In this document: positions 7,885 through 16,810 of the stretch, piece after piece
Layout: each line of letters starts with the position of its first letter
Position numbering within the stretch: the stretch's first letter is position 1
Origin: Gordonia sediminis
Lineage (GTDB): Bacteria > Actinomycetota > Actinomycetes > Mycobacteriales > Mycobacteriaceae
Direction: 5' to 3'
Assembly (NCBI GenBank): GCA_004193205.1
Contig: RZUM01000003.1
Location: 62,001 to 126,000 of the forward strand
Length of the DNA: 64,000 nucleotides
Position numbers and translations under genes: made by a program
Notes under the pieces: generated by a model
The model's database searches: none
What the model saw: the letters and a program-made list of their open reading frames with translations, nothing else
Told to the model about the DNA's origin: nothing

Positions 7885-8780
7885 GACGCCTCGATCCCGG
7901 TCAAGCGCGACCGCAACCACTGCGTGGCCGGATCCGACGCCCGGGACGGATGCCACCACAGCGCCTCGATGAGTTCGACGCGCCCGATCGGCACCTCGAC
8001 CGCCACCGTCCCGGTCGCCGAACACGAGCGCTTCGCGAGACGGCTGGGAACGAGTGCGATCAGATCGGTACCGGCGACGATCTGCGGAAGCTGCACCAGA
8101 CTGTGCGTGCGCACCGTGACATGCGGGCTGGCGCCCAGTTCACTGATCCGACGCTGCACGGGGGTGTGGTGGGCCGCCCCGAACCCGGCCTGCGCGTGGC
8201 CGGCCGCGCAGAAGTCCTCCCAGGAGATCGACCCGTGGCGGATCAGCGGATTGTGCCGGTCCGCGATACAGACGTAGTGGTCGACGAACAGCGTCGAGGA
8301 CTCGCCCTGGAAGCCGATGCCGGGCACCGCGATCACGAAGTCGTAGGTGAGCAACTCCTGATCGGCGACGATGGCCTGCCGCGGCAGCGGTTGCAGGTCG
8401 AATTGGATGCCGGGCGCCTCCGCGCAGATCTGCCCGAATCGATCGGCCAATTCGATCCGCGCGAAATCCGACGAGGCGACCGTGACGGTGCGCTCGTCGG
8501 TGCGCGGATCGAACGGACTCACGCGACCGAGCGCGCGATCGAGGGCGGTGATGGTCCGGCGGACCTGGGGCAGGAGCGAACGGGCGAGTGGGGTCAGCTC
8601 GTACTCCCGACCCACCCGGACGAGCAGGTCGTCGCCGTACTGCCGGCGGAGCCGGGCCAGCGTCGCACTCATCGACGACTGCCCGACGCCGATCCGTTCA
8701 CCCGCGCGGGTGACGTTCGACTCCTCGAGCAGGGCGTGCAACCCGTACAACAGGTTGAGGTCCACATTGGCCAGATTCAT
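7881..8780 (-). CDS. LysR-family regulator (first of a coupled pair)
   Basis: A 299-residue LysR regulator of the NodD/NahR-like branch. The N-terminus MNLANVDLNLLYGLHALLEE, helix-turn-helix with GVGQSSMSATLARLRRQYGDDLLVRVGREYELTP, and effector domain FDPRTDERTVTVASSDFA and GTDLIALVPSRLAKR are visible. It shares the overall plan and the GTDL-ALVPSRL segment with its downstream partner but the two are clearly diverged. It begins 39 bp after the VOC gene stop and overlaps the next LysR gene by 4 bp. Two adjacent LysR genes could respond to substrate and intermediate separately, or form heteromers; that is inference. Confidence 0.9.
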   Translation of the reverse strand: MNLANVDLNLLYGLHALLEESNVTRAGERIGVGQSSMSATLARLRRQYGDDLLVRVGREYELTPLARSLLPQVRRTITALDRALGRVSPFDPRTDERTVTVASSDFARIELADRFGQICAEAPGIQFDLQPLPRQAIVADQELLTYDFVIAVPGIGFQGESSTLFVDHYVCIADRHNPLIRHGSISWEDFCAAGHAQAGFGAAHHTPVQRRISELGASPHVTVRTHSLVQLPQIVAGTDLIALVPSRLAKRSCSATGTVAVEVPIGRVELIEALWWHPSRASDPATQWLRSRLTGIEAS

Positions 8781-8819
8781 CGCTGCACGACTACTCCCGG
8801 ATGCCGAGTGGTCCTCACT

Positions 8820-9251
8820 CTAGATGACGGCACCGACCGGTTCGACGAGTTCGAGCAGGTTGCCCTCGGGATCGGCGACGAACGACATCCGCCAGCCCGG
8901 CTGCGGCGACGGTTGCGGCGCCATACATTCGGACGCACCGCTCGACAGCAGACGTTCGTGCACCATGACCAGGTCGGTCACCTGTATCGCGACATGGGTG
9001 TGCCCGGTGAGGAGGGCCGCGTCCAGCGGCCCGGTGAAGCCCGGGCCCGCGGACCCACCGGTACGGGCGATCAACTCGACACCGAACCCCGACGGCGCCC
9101 GCAGCACGGCACCACGCAGTCCGACCTCGCCGAGCTCGAACGCGAACTCCTCGGACATGTCGAACGCGTCGGCGTACCAGCGGGACATCTTCTCGAGGTC
9201 GAGCACGGTGATGCCCACGTGGTGCATCGTCGCGGGCGAGGACGTCGTCAT
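8820..9251 (-). CDS. VOC-fold (glyoxalase/dioxygenase superfamily) protein
   Basis: A 143-residue vicinal-oxygen-chelate protein with two beta-alpha-beta-beta-beta units: MHHVGITVLDLEKMSRWYADAF at the start and THVAIQVTDLVMVHERL in the middle. Candidate metal ligands are His11, His85 and the Glu in GNLLELVEP near the C-terminus. It could be a lyase, isomerase or dioxygenase and the substrate is not predictable. Its ATG overlaps the stop of the hydrolase-cupin gene (ATGA), so it belongs to the leftward catabolic operon. Confidence 0.85.
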   Translation of the reverse strand: MTTSSPATMHHVGITVLDLEKMSRWYADAFDMSEEFAFELGEVGLRGAVLRAPSGFGVELIARTGGSAGPGFTGPLDAALLTGHTHVAIQVTDLVMVHERLLSSGASECMAPQPSPQPGWRMSFVADPEGNLLELVEPVGAVI

Positions 9252-10975
9252 CGTCCATGCTCCGCCGTCACGACGTGCGTGCGCGCCTCGGCGGCCTCGG
9301 TGATGGCGTCCTGTCCGATCCGCTCGGCCAGCTCGGCGTCGAATCGGCCGTCGACGAGCACGAACGCCACGCGTGCGACCGAGTCGCCGCGGTTGGCCCA
9401 GGCGTGGACCGTGCCGCGCTGCACGACGACGTCGCCGGCCCGCAGGGTCACCTCGCCGTCTTCGAGCAGCAAGGTGACCTCGCCGTCGATCACGATCCCG
9501 TAATCGACCGATTCCGTCCGGTGCCAGGGGGATTGGCGACCCTCGCGAAGGAATCCGGGAGCGAACTCGTTGACGCGGATACGGGTGCCACCGGCCGGCG
9601 GTGGGATGTGGATCGCGCCCGCGACCGGGTCGTCCTCGTGCGCTCCGATGATCGCGGGCGACGTCGCCGTCGACCAGACCTCGACGAAGGACACACCGTC
9701 ATGAGGGAGCCGGGTGACGGTCGAGGGGGCGCCGTCGAGCAGCACCCCGGACACCCCGGCGTCGTCGTGACCGGTGACCACGCGGCGAGTCGTGGTGGGA
9801 GTCGTTGTCGCCGTCGATGTCTCACCCAGTTCGGTGAAGGTCTCGGCCACCCAGTCGGCGATGAAGTGGGTCGCGTTGTCCATGGCGTCGAGGTGCACGT
9901 GCTCCACGCCGCCGTCGCGGTCGGTGAAGATCCGCAACTCGCGCTTGGGGCTGGCGACCGCCTGCTCATATGACTGGTAGGCGTCGGCGACCGGGATCTG
10001 CCGGTCGTTCTCGCCGTGGGTGATCAGGAACGGGACCTCGATCTGTTCGACGACACCGTCCAGGGTGATCCGCTCCCAGAGGTTCTCGAACTCCTCCATG
10101 GTGTCGCAACCCCACACCCACAGCGCGTGCTTCCAATAGTGGGGAACCGGGTTCTCGCCCTCGCGGTCGAGGCGCCGGCGCTGGGTGTGTCCCCAATTGT
10201 GGTTGGCGCCCCACGCCACGCACAGTGCGTACCGCTTCTCGAACGCGGCCGCGCGCGGCGCGTAATAGCCGCCGAGCGACCACCCGACGATACCGATGCG
10301 GTCGGGATCGACCTCGGGACGGGTCAGCAGGTACTCGAGGCAGGCAGTGCCCGCACGTTCGGCATCGGGCACCGCGTGGATGCCGTGCAGGCGCAGTGCG
10401 CCACCGGTGCCCGGCTGATCCACCATCAGGGTGGACACCCCGCGGCGGGCCAGTTCCTCGGGGAAGCGGGAGCCCAGCATCTGCTCCTTGAAACTGTCGA
10501 AACCGTTCCACTGCACCACCACCGGCGCCGGCTGCCGGTCCGAGCCGGGCGCGGGCCAGAAGTAAGCGGGCAGCACGCCGCCCTCGTAGGGCACCTCGAC
10601 GATCTGCACCGGACTGTCGGAGAGTTCGATGGCCTTGTGCTGCAGTGTCATTGCACGACTGTAGACGGCGATGCGGTCACCGTCGGGGCCCTGCATGCGT
10701 TCGGCGTTGAGCAGGTACAGCGCGGCGCGACGGTATTTGTCGGCGGCCGAGAACAGACGGCCGCGTGCCTCGTCGTCCTCGGCGAGGGTGACGAGGCGGT
10801 CGGCGACCTTCGACCACGATGCCAGGAACTCGGCGGTGCCGACGGTCTCGTCACCGCGAGACGCCTCCAGGATGGGTCGGCAGGCCTCGTCGACCTCGCC
10901 GATGGTGCCGCCGTTGTTGAGGGTGCCGACGACGGCGAGATTCCACACGTAGTTGTCGGGGAAATATTCGAACAT
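9248..10975 (-). CDS. Alpha/beta hydrolase-cupin fusion protein
   Basis: A 575-residue two-domain enzyme. Residues 1-385 are an alpha/beta hydrolase with a helical N-terminal cap resembling 2,6-dihydroxypseudooxynicotine hydrolase and AYG1-type C-C bond hydrolases. The triad candidates are Ser233 in GWSLGG, Asp324 in GENDRQIP and His370 in DNATHF. A Thr-rich linker (386-397) leads to a cupin domain (about 398-545) with SPWHRTESVDYGIVIDGE and RAGDVVVQRGTVHAWANRG, giving His485, Glu488 or Glu499, and His524 as possible metal ligands. ATG 10975 follows an AGAAGGA site. The start sits 32 bp after the SDR gene and the stop overlaps the VOC gene. The reaction is unknown; hydrolytic C-C cleavage of a ring-fission product or side chain is the main inference. 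Confidence 0.85.
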   Translation of the reverse strand: MFEYFPDNYVWNLAVVGTLNNGGTIGEVDEACRPILEASRGDETVGTAEFLASWSKVADRLVTLAEDDEARGRLFSAADKYRRAALYLLNAERMQGPDGDRIAVYSRAMTLQHKAIELSDSPVQIVEVPYEGGVLPAYFWPAPGSDRQPAPVVVQWNGFDSFKEQMLGSRFPEELARRGVSTLMVDQPGTGGALRLHGIHAVPDAERAGTACLEYLLTRPEVDPDRIGIVGWSLGGYYAPRAAAFEKRYALCVAWGANHNWGHTQRRRLDREGENPVPHYWKHALWVWGCDTMEEFENLWERITLDGVVEQIEVPFLITHGENDRQIPVADAYQSYEQAVASPKRELRIFTDRDGGVEHVHLDAMDNATHFIADWVAETFTELGETSTATTTPTTTRRVVTGHDDAGVSGVLLDGAPSTVTRLPHDGVSFVEVWSTATSPAIIGAHEDDPVAGAIHIPPPAGGTRIRVNEFAPGFLREGRQSPWHRTESVDYGIVIDGEVTLLLEDGEVTLRAGDVVVQRGTVHAWANRGDSVARVAFVLVDGRFDAELAERIGQDAITEAAEARTHVVTAEHGR

Positions 10976-11007
10976 GGTTGTCCTTCTGCGGGATTGGTTG
11001 GTGGGGG

Positions 11008-11787
11008 TCAGCCGGCGACGGCGTCGGCGATGATCTTGGCGCCGCCGTGTGCCGTGTATCCGCCGTCGACGGGCAGTTCGACGCCGGTGACGTAGGCCGA
11101 GGCGTCTGACAGCAGGAACGCGACCACGCCGGCGACATCGTCGGGGAGTCCCGGACGGCCGAGCGGTGTCAGGGAGAGGTGCGCCGGCAGCATGGCCGGT
11201 GGTGCTCCCTCGATCATCGGCGTGTCGATGTATCCGGGGTGCACCGCGTTGACCCGGATGCCACGCGGCCCGAATTCGGTTGCGGCAACACGGGTCAGCC
11301 CGCGTACACCCCACTTGCTCGCGGTGTAGGCGACCGTGTGGTGTGCGGTGAGCGCGGCGACCGATCCGACGTTGACCACCGACGAGCCCGGGCCCATTAA
11401 CGGGGCGAGAGTACGCATGCCGAGCATCGGTCCGGTCAGATTGACCGTGATCACCCGATCCCAGTCGGCGCGTTCGACGTCGGCGAGCCGGGAGCGCTGG
11501 GGGATACCGGCGTTGTTCACCAGACCGTGAACACGGTTGTCGCCCAACTGTTGTGCCAGGTCTGCCCAACCGTGTTCGTCGGTGACGTCGAGGCGCTGAT
11601 AGGTGATGGTCCCGGCCAGCCCCGCGGCAGCCTTCTCCAGGTCGTCGGCCTCGGTGGCGACGTCGGTGGCGATCACCGTGGCGCCGAGTTCGGCGAGCAG
11701 CAGCGCCTCGGCAGCGCCCTGTCCGCGTGCGGCGCCGGTGACCACGATGATGCGGTCGATCCACGATTCTGCTGAGCCGAGTGTCAT
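11008..11787 (-). CDS. Short-chain dehydrogenase/reductase
   Basis: A 259-residue classical SDR. The Rossmann cofactor motif is TGAARGQG (17-24), followed by NNAG at 91-94 and the catalytic set Ser142, Tyr154 and Lys158 in YTASK. PGYIDTPM and the C-terminal PVDGGYTAHG complete the fold. An acidic Asp42 after the second strand favours NAD(H). Its ATG overlaps the monooxygenase stop by 4 bp, so it should act on the same pathway, oxidising or reducing an alcohol or ketone intermediate. Confidence 0.9.
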   Translation of the reverse strand: MTLGSAESWIDRIIVVTGAARGQGAAEALLLAELGATVIATDVATEADDLEKAAAGLAGTITYQRLDVTDEHGWADLAQQLGDNRVHGLVNNAGIPQRSRLADVERADWDRVITVNLTGPMLGMRTLAPLMGPGSSVVNVGSVAALTAHHTVAYTASKWGVRGLTRVAATEFGPRGIRVNAVHPGYIDTPMIEGAPPAMLPAHLSLTPLGRPGLPDDVAGVVAFLLSDASAYVTGVELPVDGGYTAHGGAKIIADAVAG

Positions 11788-12914
11788 GCCGGCTCCTGCA
11801 GGGTCGCCATCGACTCGGCCATCAGTGCGGCCGGGTCCGCGCCCGGCGTGTCGGGATGGATCTCCCAGTCGACGAGCTGCATGGAATTGCGGACCACCAT
11901 TTCGATGCGTGGGGCGCGACGGGTCGCGAACGCGGTGAGCACGGCGTCGAGGTCGGCGTCGGTGTCGCGGTCGGTGATCATCTCGGCGAGGATCACCGCG
12001 TCCTCGGTGCACATCGCGGCGCCTTGCGCGATCAGGGGCGGGCAGGCGTGGGCGGCGTCGCCGATCACGATGACCCGGCCACGGTGCCAGGGGCACTCGA
12101 CCAGCAGTGATTCGATCACCCGGTAGTCGATGACGGTGTCGTCGGTGATGCCGTCGCGGATGGCCGGCCATTGTCCGCCGTACGCTTCGGCGCGCTCGCG
12201 GAACACCTCGGCGCGGGAGCGTCCGGAGGCGTCCGGGTCGAAGACCTCGTCGAGGAGGTAGGCGTAGCACTTTTCGGCGGAGATCGGCGCGAAACCGGCC
12301 TTGTATCGGGGGCCGCCGTAGGACAGTTCGGCACAGTCCATGCCGGGCCGGCGGTCGGTGACCAGCCGCCAGATCCCCATGCCGACCCGCTGCGGGCTGG
12401 TGTCGATGCCGATCATCGTGCGGGTCTGCGACCGGATGCCGTCACAGGCGACGATCAGGTCGTAGGTTGCCTCGTAACCGTTGGTGAGGGTGGCAACCAC
12501 TCCGGTCTCGTGGTCGACGAGACTCGCGATGGTGGTCCCGAGCATCACGTTGACGCCGGCGTCGTGTACCGCTTTGACCAGGGTTTCCTGCAGATCGGAG
12601 CGGAGGGTGCCGAGCGACGGGGGAAGGTCGGGTCCGCCCATCGCCGGGGTGGAGACGACGTTGACCAGCGTGCCGTCGGCATCGCAGATGCGGATGGTGT
12701 CGAAGCCGACGCCGTCGCGCATCACGTCGCCCGCCACTCCGATGGTTTGCAACGCGCGCAGCGCGTTGCCCTGCACGGTGATGCCGTGACCGACGCCGTG
12801 CCATCGGTTCGCGATCTCCACGAGATCGACTTGGACGTTTCGTTGTGCGAGGGCGATCGCGGTCACCGATCCGGTGATGCCACCGCCCACCACGAGAACT
12901 TTTCTGACTGCCAT
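11784..12914 (-). CDS. FAD-dependent aromatic monooxygenase
   Basis: A 376-residue single-component flavin hydroxylase of the salicylate / 6-hydroxynicotinate / 2,6-dihydroxypyridine hydroxylase superfamily. The FAD dinucleotide motif is VLVVGGGITGS (6-16), the NAD(P)H/FAD motif is VACDGIRS and the second FAD motif is GDAAHACPP near residue 281. The typical reaction is NAD(P)H- and O2-dependent hydroxylation of an activated ring. ATG 12914 follows a GAAGGA site. It heads the leftward operon and is divergent from the ABM gene, so the intergenic region 12915-13145 probably holds both promoters. Confidence 0.9.
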   Translation of the reverse strand: MAVRKVLVVGGGITGSVTAIALAQRNVQVDLVEIANRWHGVGHGITVQGNALRALQTIGVAGDVMRDGVGFDTIRICDADGTLVNVVSTPAMGGPDLPPSLGTLRSDLQETLVKAVHDAGVNVMLGTTIASLVDHETGVVATLTNGYEATYDLIVACDGIRSQTRTMIGIDTSPQRVGMGIWRLVTDRRPGMDCAELSYGGPRYKAGFAPISAEKCYAYLLDEVFDPDASGRSRAEVFRERAEAYGGQWPAIRDGITDDTVIDYRVIESLLVECPWHRGRVIVIGDAAHACPPLIAQGAAMCTEDAVILAEMITDRDTDADLDAVLTAFATRRAPRIEMVVRNSMQLVDWEIHPDTPGADPAALMAESMATLQEPA

Positions 12915-13015
12915 GGGGAGTCCTTCTGCGTGAGGTGTGTGGGTTTCGGGATCGAGCTGCGTCCCGGTGATCCATGACGTTAGGCATCCACGCTGTTGTG
13001 CAGAACACAGTGATT

Positions 13016-13034
13016 GCCGATACCTGGCATCGGC
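13016..13034. promoter_or_regulatory. Candidate LysR operator in the divergent catabolic promoter region
   Basis: A perfect 6-bp dyad gccgat-N7-atcggc lies between the two divergent catabolic operons. Its size fits a LysR-type site. A second imperfect dyad, ctgttgtgcagaacacag, lies at 12993-13010. The linkage to the two LysR proteins is inference. Confidence 0.45.
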
Positions 13035-13145
13035 GAACCGTGGTTCTGCCCGACCCGCCCCGCGACTTACGTTTCTGTGCACCACATCACAGCGGCCCGA
13101 GCGAACTGCTCGGGATCACCGCCGAAACCCGCAAGGAGCACACTC

Positions 13146-13439
13146 ATGGCATTCATCTGTTCGGCAACCTGGACCGCGCAAGAGGGCAAGGAAGACCTGG
13201 TGCGGGAGGCGCTGACGCATCTGTCGCCGGCCAGCCGCACCGAGCCCGGCTGCCGCTACTACCAGGCCTACGCCGACCCCGAGCAGCCGCGCGTCTTCCG
13301 CATCTTCGAGGTCTACGACGACGAGACGGCGTTCAAGGCCCACGGCACCTACGACCACTTCGTCACCTGGGCACTCGGCCAGGCCGTTCCCGCACTGGAG
13401 TCCCGGCAGCGCGACTTCTACGAGACCCTGGACGTCTGA
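13146..13439 (+). CDS. ABM-domain (YgiN-like) small monooxygenase
   Basis: A 97-residue antibiotic-biosynthesis-monooxygenase domain protein of the dimeric ferredoxin-like fold: an N-terminal strand (FICSATWTAQEGKEDLVREAL), a central EPGCRYYQAYADPEQPRVFRIFEVYDDETAFKAH segment and a C-terminal helix. Relatives oxidise quinols without cofactor or act as accessory subunits. ATG 13146 follows AAGGAG. The stop overlaps the next start in TGATG. It is the first gene of the rightward catabolic operon. Confidence 0.85.
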   Translation: MAFICSATWTAQEGKEDLVREALTHLSPASRTEPGCRYYQAYADPEQPRVFRIFEVYDDETAFKAHGTYDHFVTWALGQAVPALESRQRDFYETLDV

Positions 13440-14416
13440 TGCGGCTCGCCACGATCGACATCGACGGCCGCGCCACGGGCGTCATCCTGGCCGGTGAGCG
13501 GGCGTACCCGCTGCCGGCCGGGGTGTCGGTCCTCGACGCGCTCGCGATGACGCCCACGCAGCGGATCGACCTCGGAACCGAGACCGTCCGCGGACCCGGA
13601 CGGGCGCTCGCCGAGCATCGGCTGCTCGCACCGATCCAGCCACGCGCGATGCGGGACTTCGTCGCCTTCGAAGAGCACGTGGTCGGTGTCAGTCGCAGCA
13701 TCGACGGCACCGACGCCGTCGCCGACGCCTGGTACGACGCACCGGCCTTCGTGTTCATGAACCCGCACTCGCTGATCGGCGCCCACGACGACCTGCCGAT
13801 GCCGCCGCTGACCGAGGCCCTCGACTTCGAACTAGAGATCGCCGCGGTGGTCGCTCGCGATTGCCGGGATCTCACCGTCGAGCAGGCCCGCGAGCACATC
13901 GCCGGTTACTGCATCCTCAACGACTGGTCGGCACGCGATGTGCAACGTCGCGAGATGCAGGTGGGACTCGGGCCGTCGAAGGGCAAGGACTTCGCCAACA
14001 CCCTGGGACCGTGGATCACCACCGCCGACGAACTCGACGACCGGCATCGCGACGGCGTGCTCGATCTGGAGATGACCGTTGAGATCAACGGCCGCCCCGT
14101 CGGCCGCGACCGCAGCGGCCACATGGCGTGGTCGTTCGCCGAACTGCTCGCCCACGCGAGCCGCGATGCCTGGGTCGGTGCCGGCGACGTGATCGCATCG
14201 GGCACCTGCCATACCGGTGCGCTCGCCGAGATCTGGGGTCGCACCGGCCGCCAAGACCCCGCGCCACTACAACCCGGAGACAACGTGACCATGAACATCG
14301 ATCAGCTCGGCACGATCAGCAATCGTGTCGTCGAGACCACCTCACCGGGTCATCGCGTGCCCCGCGCTCGCGTCGGTGCCGGTGCCGGTGCCGTTACGGC
14401 AGGGGCGAGCCGATGA
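13439..14416 (+). CDS. Fumarylacetoacetate hydrolase-family protein
   Basis: A 325-residue FAH-family enzyme. The C-terminal catalytic domain shows a metal-binding carboxylate cluster in LDFELEIAAVV, then GYCILNDWSARDVQRREM, GPSKGKDFANTLGPW, and SGTCHTGALAEIWG. The family includes acylpyruvate hydrolases and 2-hydroxyhepta-2,4-diene-1,7-dioate isomerase/decarboxylases acting after ring cleavage. Next to an extradiol dioxygenase and a semialdehyde dehydrogenase, a role downstream of meta-cleavage is inferred. The last 20 residues are a low-complexity Arg/Gly/Ala tail. The stop overlaps the next start (ATGA). Confidence 0.88.
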   Translation: MRLATIDIDGRATGVILAGERAYPLPAGVSVLDALAMTPTQRIDLGTETVRGPGRALAEHRLLAPIQPRAMRDFVAFEEHVVGVSRSIDGTDAVADAWYDAPAFVFMNPHSLIGAHDDLPMPPLTEALDFELEIAAVVARDCRDLTVEQAREHIAGYCILNDWSARDVQRREMQVGLGPSKGKDFANTLGPWITTADELDDRHRDGVLDLEMTVEINGRPVGRDRSGHMAWSFAELLAHASRDAWVGAGDVIASGTCHTGALAEIWGRTGRQDPAPLQPGDNVTMNIDQLGTISNRVVETTSPGHRVPRARVGAGAGAVTAGASR

Positions 14417-15780
14417 CCGCACTCGCCACCCCCACGGACATCGCGGCGATCGAGACGACGACCCCGATGGAGACCGACCGGATCCTGACGGCCGCCCAGC
14501 ATGCCCAACGTGCCTGGCGTTCCGTGCCGATCGAGCATCGCGCACAGCTGCTCCGGCAACTCGCACAGGTGTTGCGCGAAAACGCGGACGAGTACGGCGC
14601 GCTGATTACCCGCGAGATGGGCAAACCGATCGGCGAAGCCGTCGGCGAGGTCGAGAAATCTGCGCTCACCTGCGAGTACTACGCCGACCACGGGCCTGCG
14701 GCGCTCGCCGACCGCGACGTCGACACACCGGCAGCACGTTCATATGTCACCCAGGAACCGGTGGGTACGGTGCTGGCGATCATGCCGTGGAACTTCCCGT
14801 TCTGGCAGGTGATCCGATTCGCCGCGCCCGCGCTGCTCGCCGGGAACGCCGGTGTGGTCAAGCACGCCGCCTCGGTGTCGGGGTGCGCGCTGGCGATCGA
14901 GCAGGCGTTCGTGACCGCCGGATTCCCGGCCAACCTGTTGCGCGCGTTGATCGTTGACGAATCGGTGGTCTCCTCCGTCGTCGACGGGCTGATCGCCGAC
15001 CCGCGGATCGCGGCCGTCACACTGACCGGCAGCAACCGCGCGGGTGCGGCGGTGGCGGCATCGGCCGGGCGGGCGATCAAGAAGACGGTCCTCGAACTCG
15101 GGGGTTCGGATCCGTTCATCGTGCTCGCCGACGCCGACATCGCGGCGCTCGCCGGCCCCGATGGTCCGGCGGTCCGATCGCGCTTCCTCAACGGCGGTCA
15201 GAGCTGTCTGTCCGCCAAGCGTTTCATCGTCGAGGAGTCGGTTGCCGACGAGTTCGAGAGTCGCCTTGCGGAGGCCGTCGCGTCGCTGCGGGTCGGCGAT
15301 CCGATGGACCCGTCGACCCAGATCGGGCCGATGGCCCGTCCGGACCTCGTCGATGCCATCGAACGCCAGGTCGACGAGTCGGTCGCCCTCGGGGCCCGAG
15401 TGGTGGCCGGTGGCCGGCGTGGGCCGGAAGGCTACTACGCGCCAACGCTTCTGGTGGATGTGACACCGGCGATGCCAGTGTTCGCCGAGGAGACCTTCGG
15501 CCCGGTCGCCGTCGTGATCCGGGCTCGGGACGCCGACCATGCGGTCGCGCTCGCCGAGAGCAGCGAGTACGGCCTCGCCGCGAGCATCTGGACCGCCGAT
15601 GTGCAGCGCGGACTCGACCTCGGTGCGCGCATCACCTCCGGCGCCCTGTTCATCAACGCCGTCGTGGCGTCTGATCCCCGGATGCCGTTCGGCGGCACCA
15701 AATCCAGCGGATACGGCCGAGAACTCTCCGCCGAGGGTATCCGCGAGTTCACCAATACCCGCACCGTCTGGGTCGCCTGA
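14413..15780 (+). CDS. Aldehyde dehydrogenase, succinate-semialdehyde dehydrogenase type
   Basis: A 455-residue NAD(P)-dependent aldehyde dehydrogenase. The catalytic residues are Cys265 ([12 protein letters not shown]) and Glu228 (LELGGSDPF). [21 protein letters not shown] and the ending [20 protein letters not shown] are characteristic of the GabD1/SSADH branch. It probably oxidises a C4 or longer semialdehyde released late in the pathway, such as succinate semialdehyde, feeding the TCA cycle. The substrate is inferred from family and context. Confidence 0.88.
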   Translation: MTALATPTDIAAIETTTPMETDRILTAAQHAQRAWRSVPIEHRAQLLRQLAQVLRENADEYGALITREMGKPIGEAVGEVEKSALTCEYYADHGPAALADRDVDTPAARSYVTQEPVGTVLAIMPWNFPFWQVIRFAAPALLAGNAGVVKHAASVSGCALAIEQAFVTAGFPANLLRALIVDESVVSSVVDGLIADPRIAAVTLTGSNRAGAAVAASAGRAIKKTVLELGGSDPFIVLADADIAALAGPDGPAVRSRFLNGGQSCLSAKRFIVEESVADEFESRLAEAVASLRVGDPMDPSTQIGPMARPDLVDAIERQVDESVALGARVVAGGRRGPEGYYAPTLLVDVTPAMPVFAEETFGPVAVVIRARDADHAVALAESSEYGLAASIWTADVQRGLDLGARITSGALFINAVVASDPRMPFGGTKSSGYGRELSAEGIREFTNTRTVWVA

Positions 15781-15804
15781 GAAGACCCTGGAAGGACCAC
15801 TGTC

Positions 15805-16758
15805 ATGACCAACGACACCACCGCACCTCGATTGCTCACCCACCTCCGGCACCTCGACCTGGCCGTCCCCGGCCTTGACGACGCGGTCGAATTCTTCGAG
15901 AAGACCTGGGGTTTGACCCGCGTCGCCGACGACACCGGACTGGTGTTCCTGGCCGCCGAGGGCTCGCCGGAACAGTACGTGGTGCGTCTGCGCGAAGCGC
16001 AGGACAAGCGCCTGGACCTCGTCGCCTTCGGCGCCGAAACCCCGGGCGACGTCGATGCCCTCGCCGAACGGCTTGCGGTCGAGGACATCTCGCTGATCAC
16101 CGAACCCGGTGAACTCGCCACTCCCGGTGGCGGCTACGGCTTCCGGTTCTTCGACGTCGACGGGCGCACCATCGAGGTGTCGGCGGACGTCGCCCACCGC
16201 GATCACCGCAAGATCGAAGAGCGCGAGGCGATTCCGGTGCGGTTGTCGCACGTCGTCGTGAACTCCGCCGACCCCGCCGGTACCCGCGCCTTCTATGAGC
16301 GGAACCTCGGTTTCAAGCTGAGCGACACCCTGGCCAACGCGCACATGGGTGACCTCATGTACTTCATGCGTTGCAACAACCGTCACCACAGCTTCGCCAT
16401 CGCCCGCGGCCCGCACACCTCGCTGCATCACGCGTCGTTCGAGCTGCGCGGTATCGAGGAATGGATGCGCGGCACCGGAAAGGTGATGCGTGCCGGCTAC
16501 AAGAAGGTGTGGGGACCGGGACGGCACATGGCCGGCGACAACACCTTCGCGTACTTCCATGACGCCCACGGCAACACCGTCGAGTACACCACCGCACTGT
16601 GCGAGATCGACGAGGACACCTGGCATCCCGGCGTCCACGACACCGAGGACCCGCTGGTGCAAGACCAGTGGGGCACCTCCGACCCGATGACCGAGATGGT
16701 CGCGAAGGAGAGTTTCAACGACGTTGACAAGGGCTGCTTCGTCGCACCGCCCGTGTGA
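15805..16758 (+). CDS. Type I extradiol-like dioxygenase (two-domain VOC)
   Basis: A 317-residue protein with two VOC modules. The N-terminal one (LRHLDLAVPGLDDAVEFFEKTWGL) lacks a full ligand set and the C-terminal one carries a 2-His-1-carboxylate triad: His149 in VRLSHVVVN, His208 or His209 in SLHHASFEL and Glu260 in GNTVEYTT. That is the arrangement of class I catechol 2,3-dioxygenases. ATG 15805 follows GGAAGGA. It is the best candidate for the ring-cleaving step after the flavin monooxygenase; the true substrate is unknown. Confidence 0.85.
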   Translation: MTNDTTAPRLLTHLRHLDLAVPGLDDAVEFFEKTWGLTRVADDTGLVFLAAEGSPEQYVVRLREAQDKRLDLVAFGAETPGDVDALAERLAVEDISLITEPGELATPGGGYGFRFFDVDGRTIEVSADVAHRDHRKIEEREAIPVRLSHVVVNSADPAGTRAFYERNLGFKLSDTLANAHMGDLMYFMRCNNRHHSFAIARGPHTSLHHASFELRGIEEWMRGTGKVMRAGYKKVWGPGRHMAGDNTFAYFHDAHGNTVEYTTALCEIDEDTWHPGVHDTEDPLVQDQWGTSDPMTEMVAKESFNDVDKGCFVAPPV

Positions 16759-16810
16759 GCGCCGTCCACGCCACCCAAACCGATCCATTCCTCCCCAGGA
16801 GAACCCCGTC

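Noticed and set aside
10976-11764. An extended N-terminus for the hydrolase-cupin gene (open frame to 11764)
   Set aside because: The extension is an Arg-rich shadow of the SDR gene. ATG 10975 has a good ribosome site and begins the recognisable domain.
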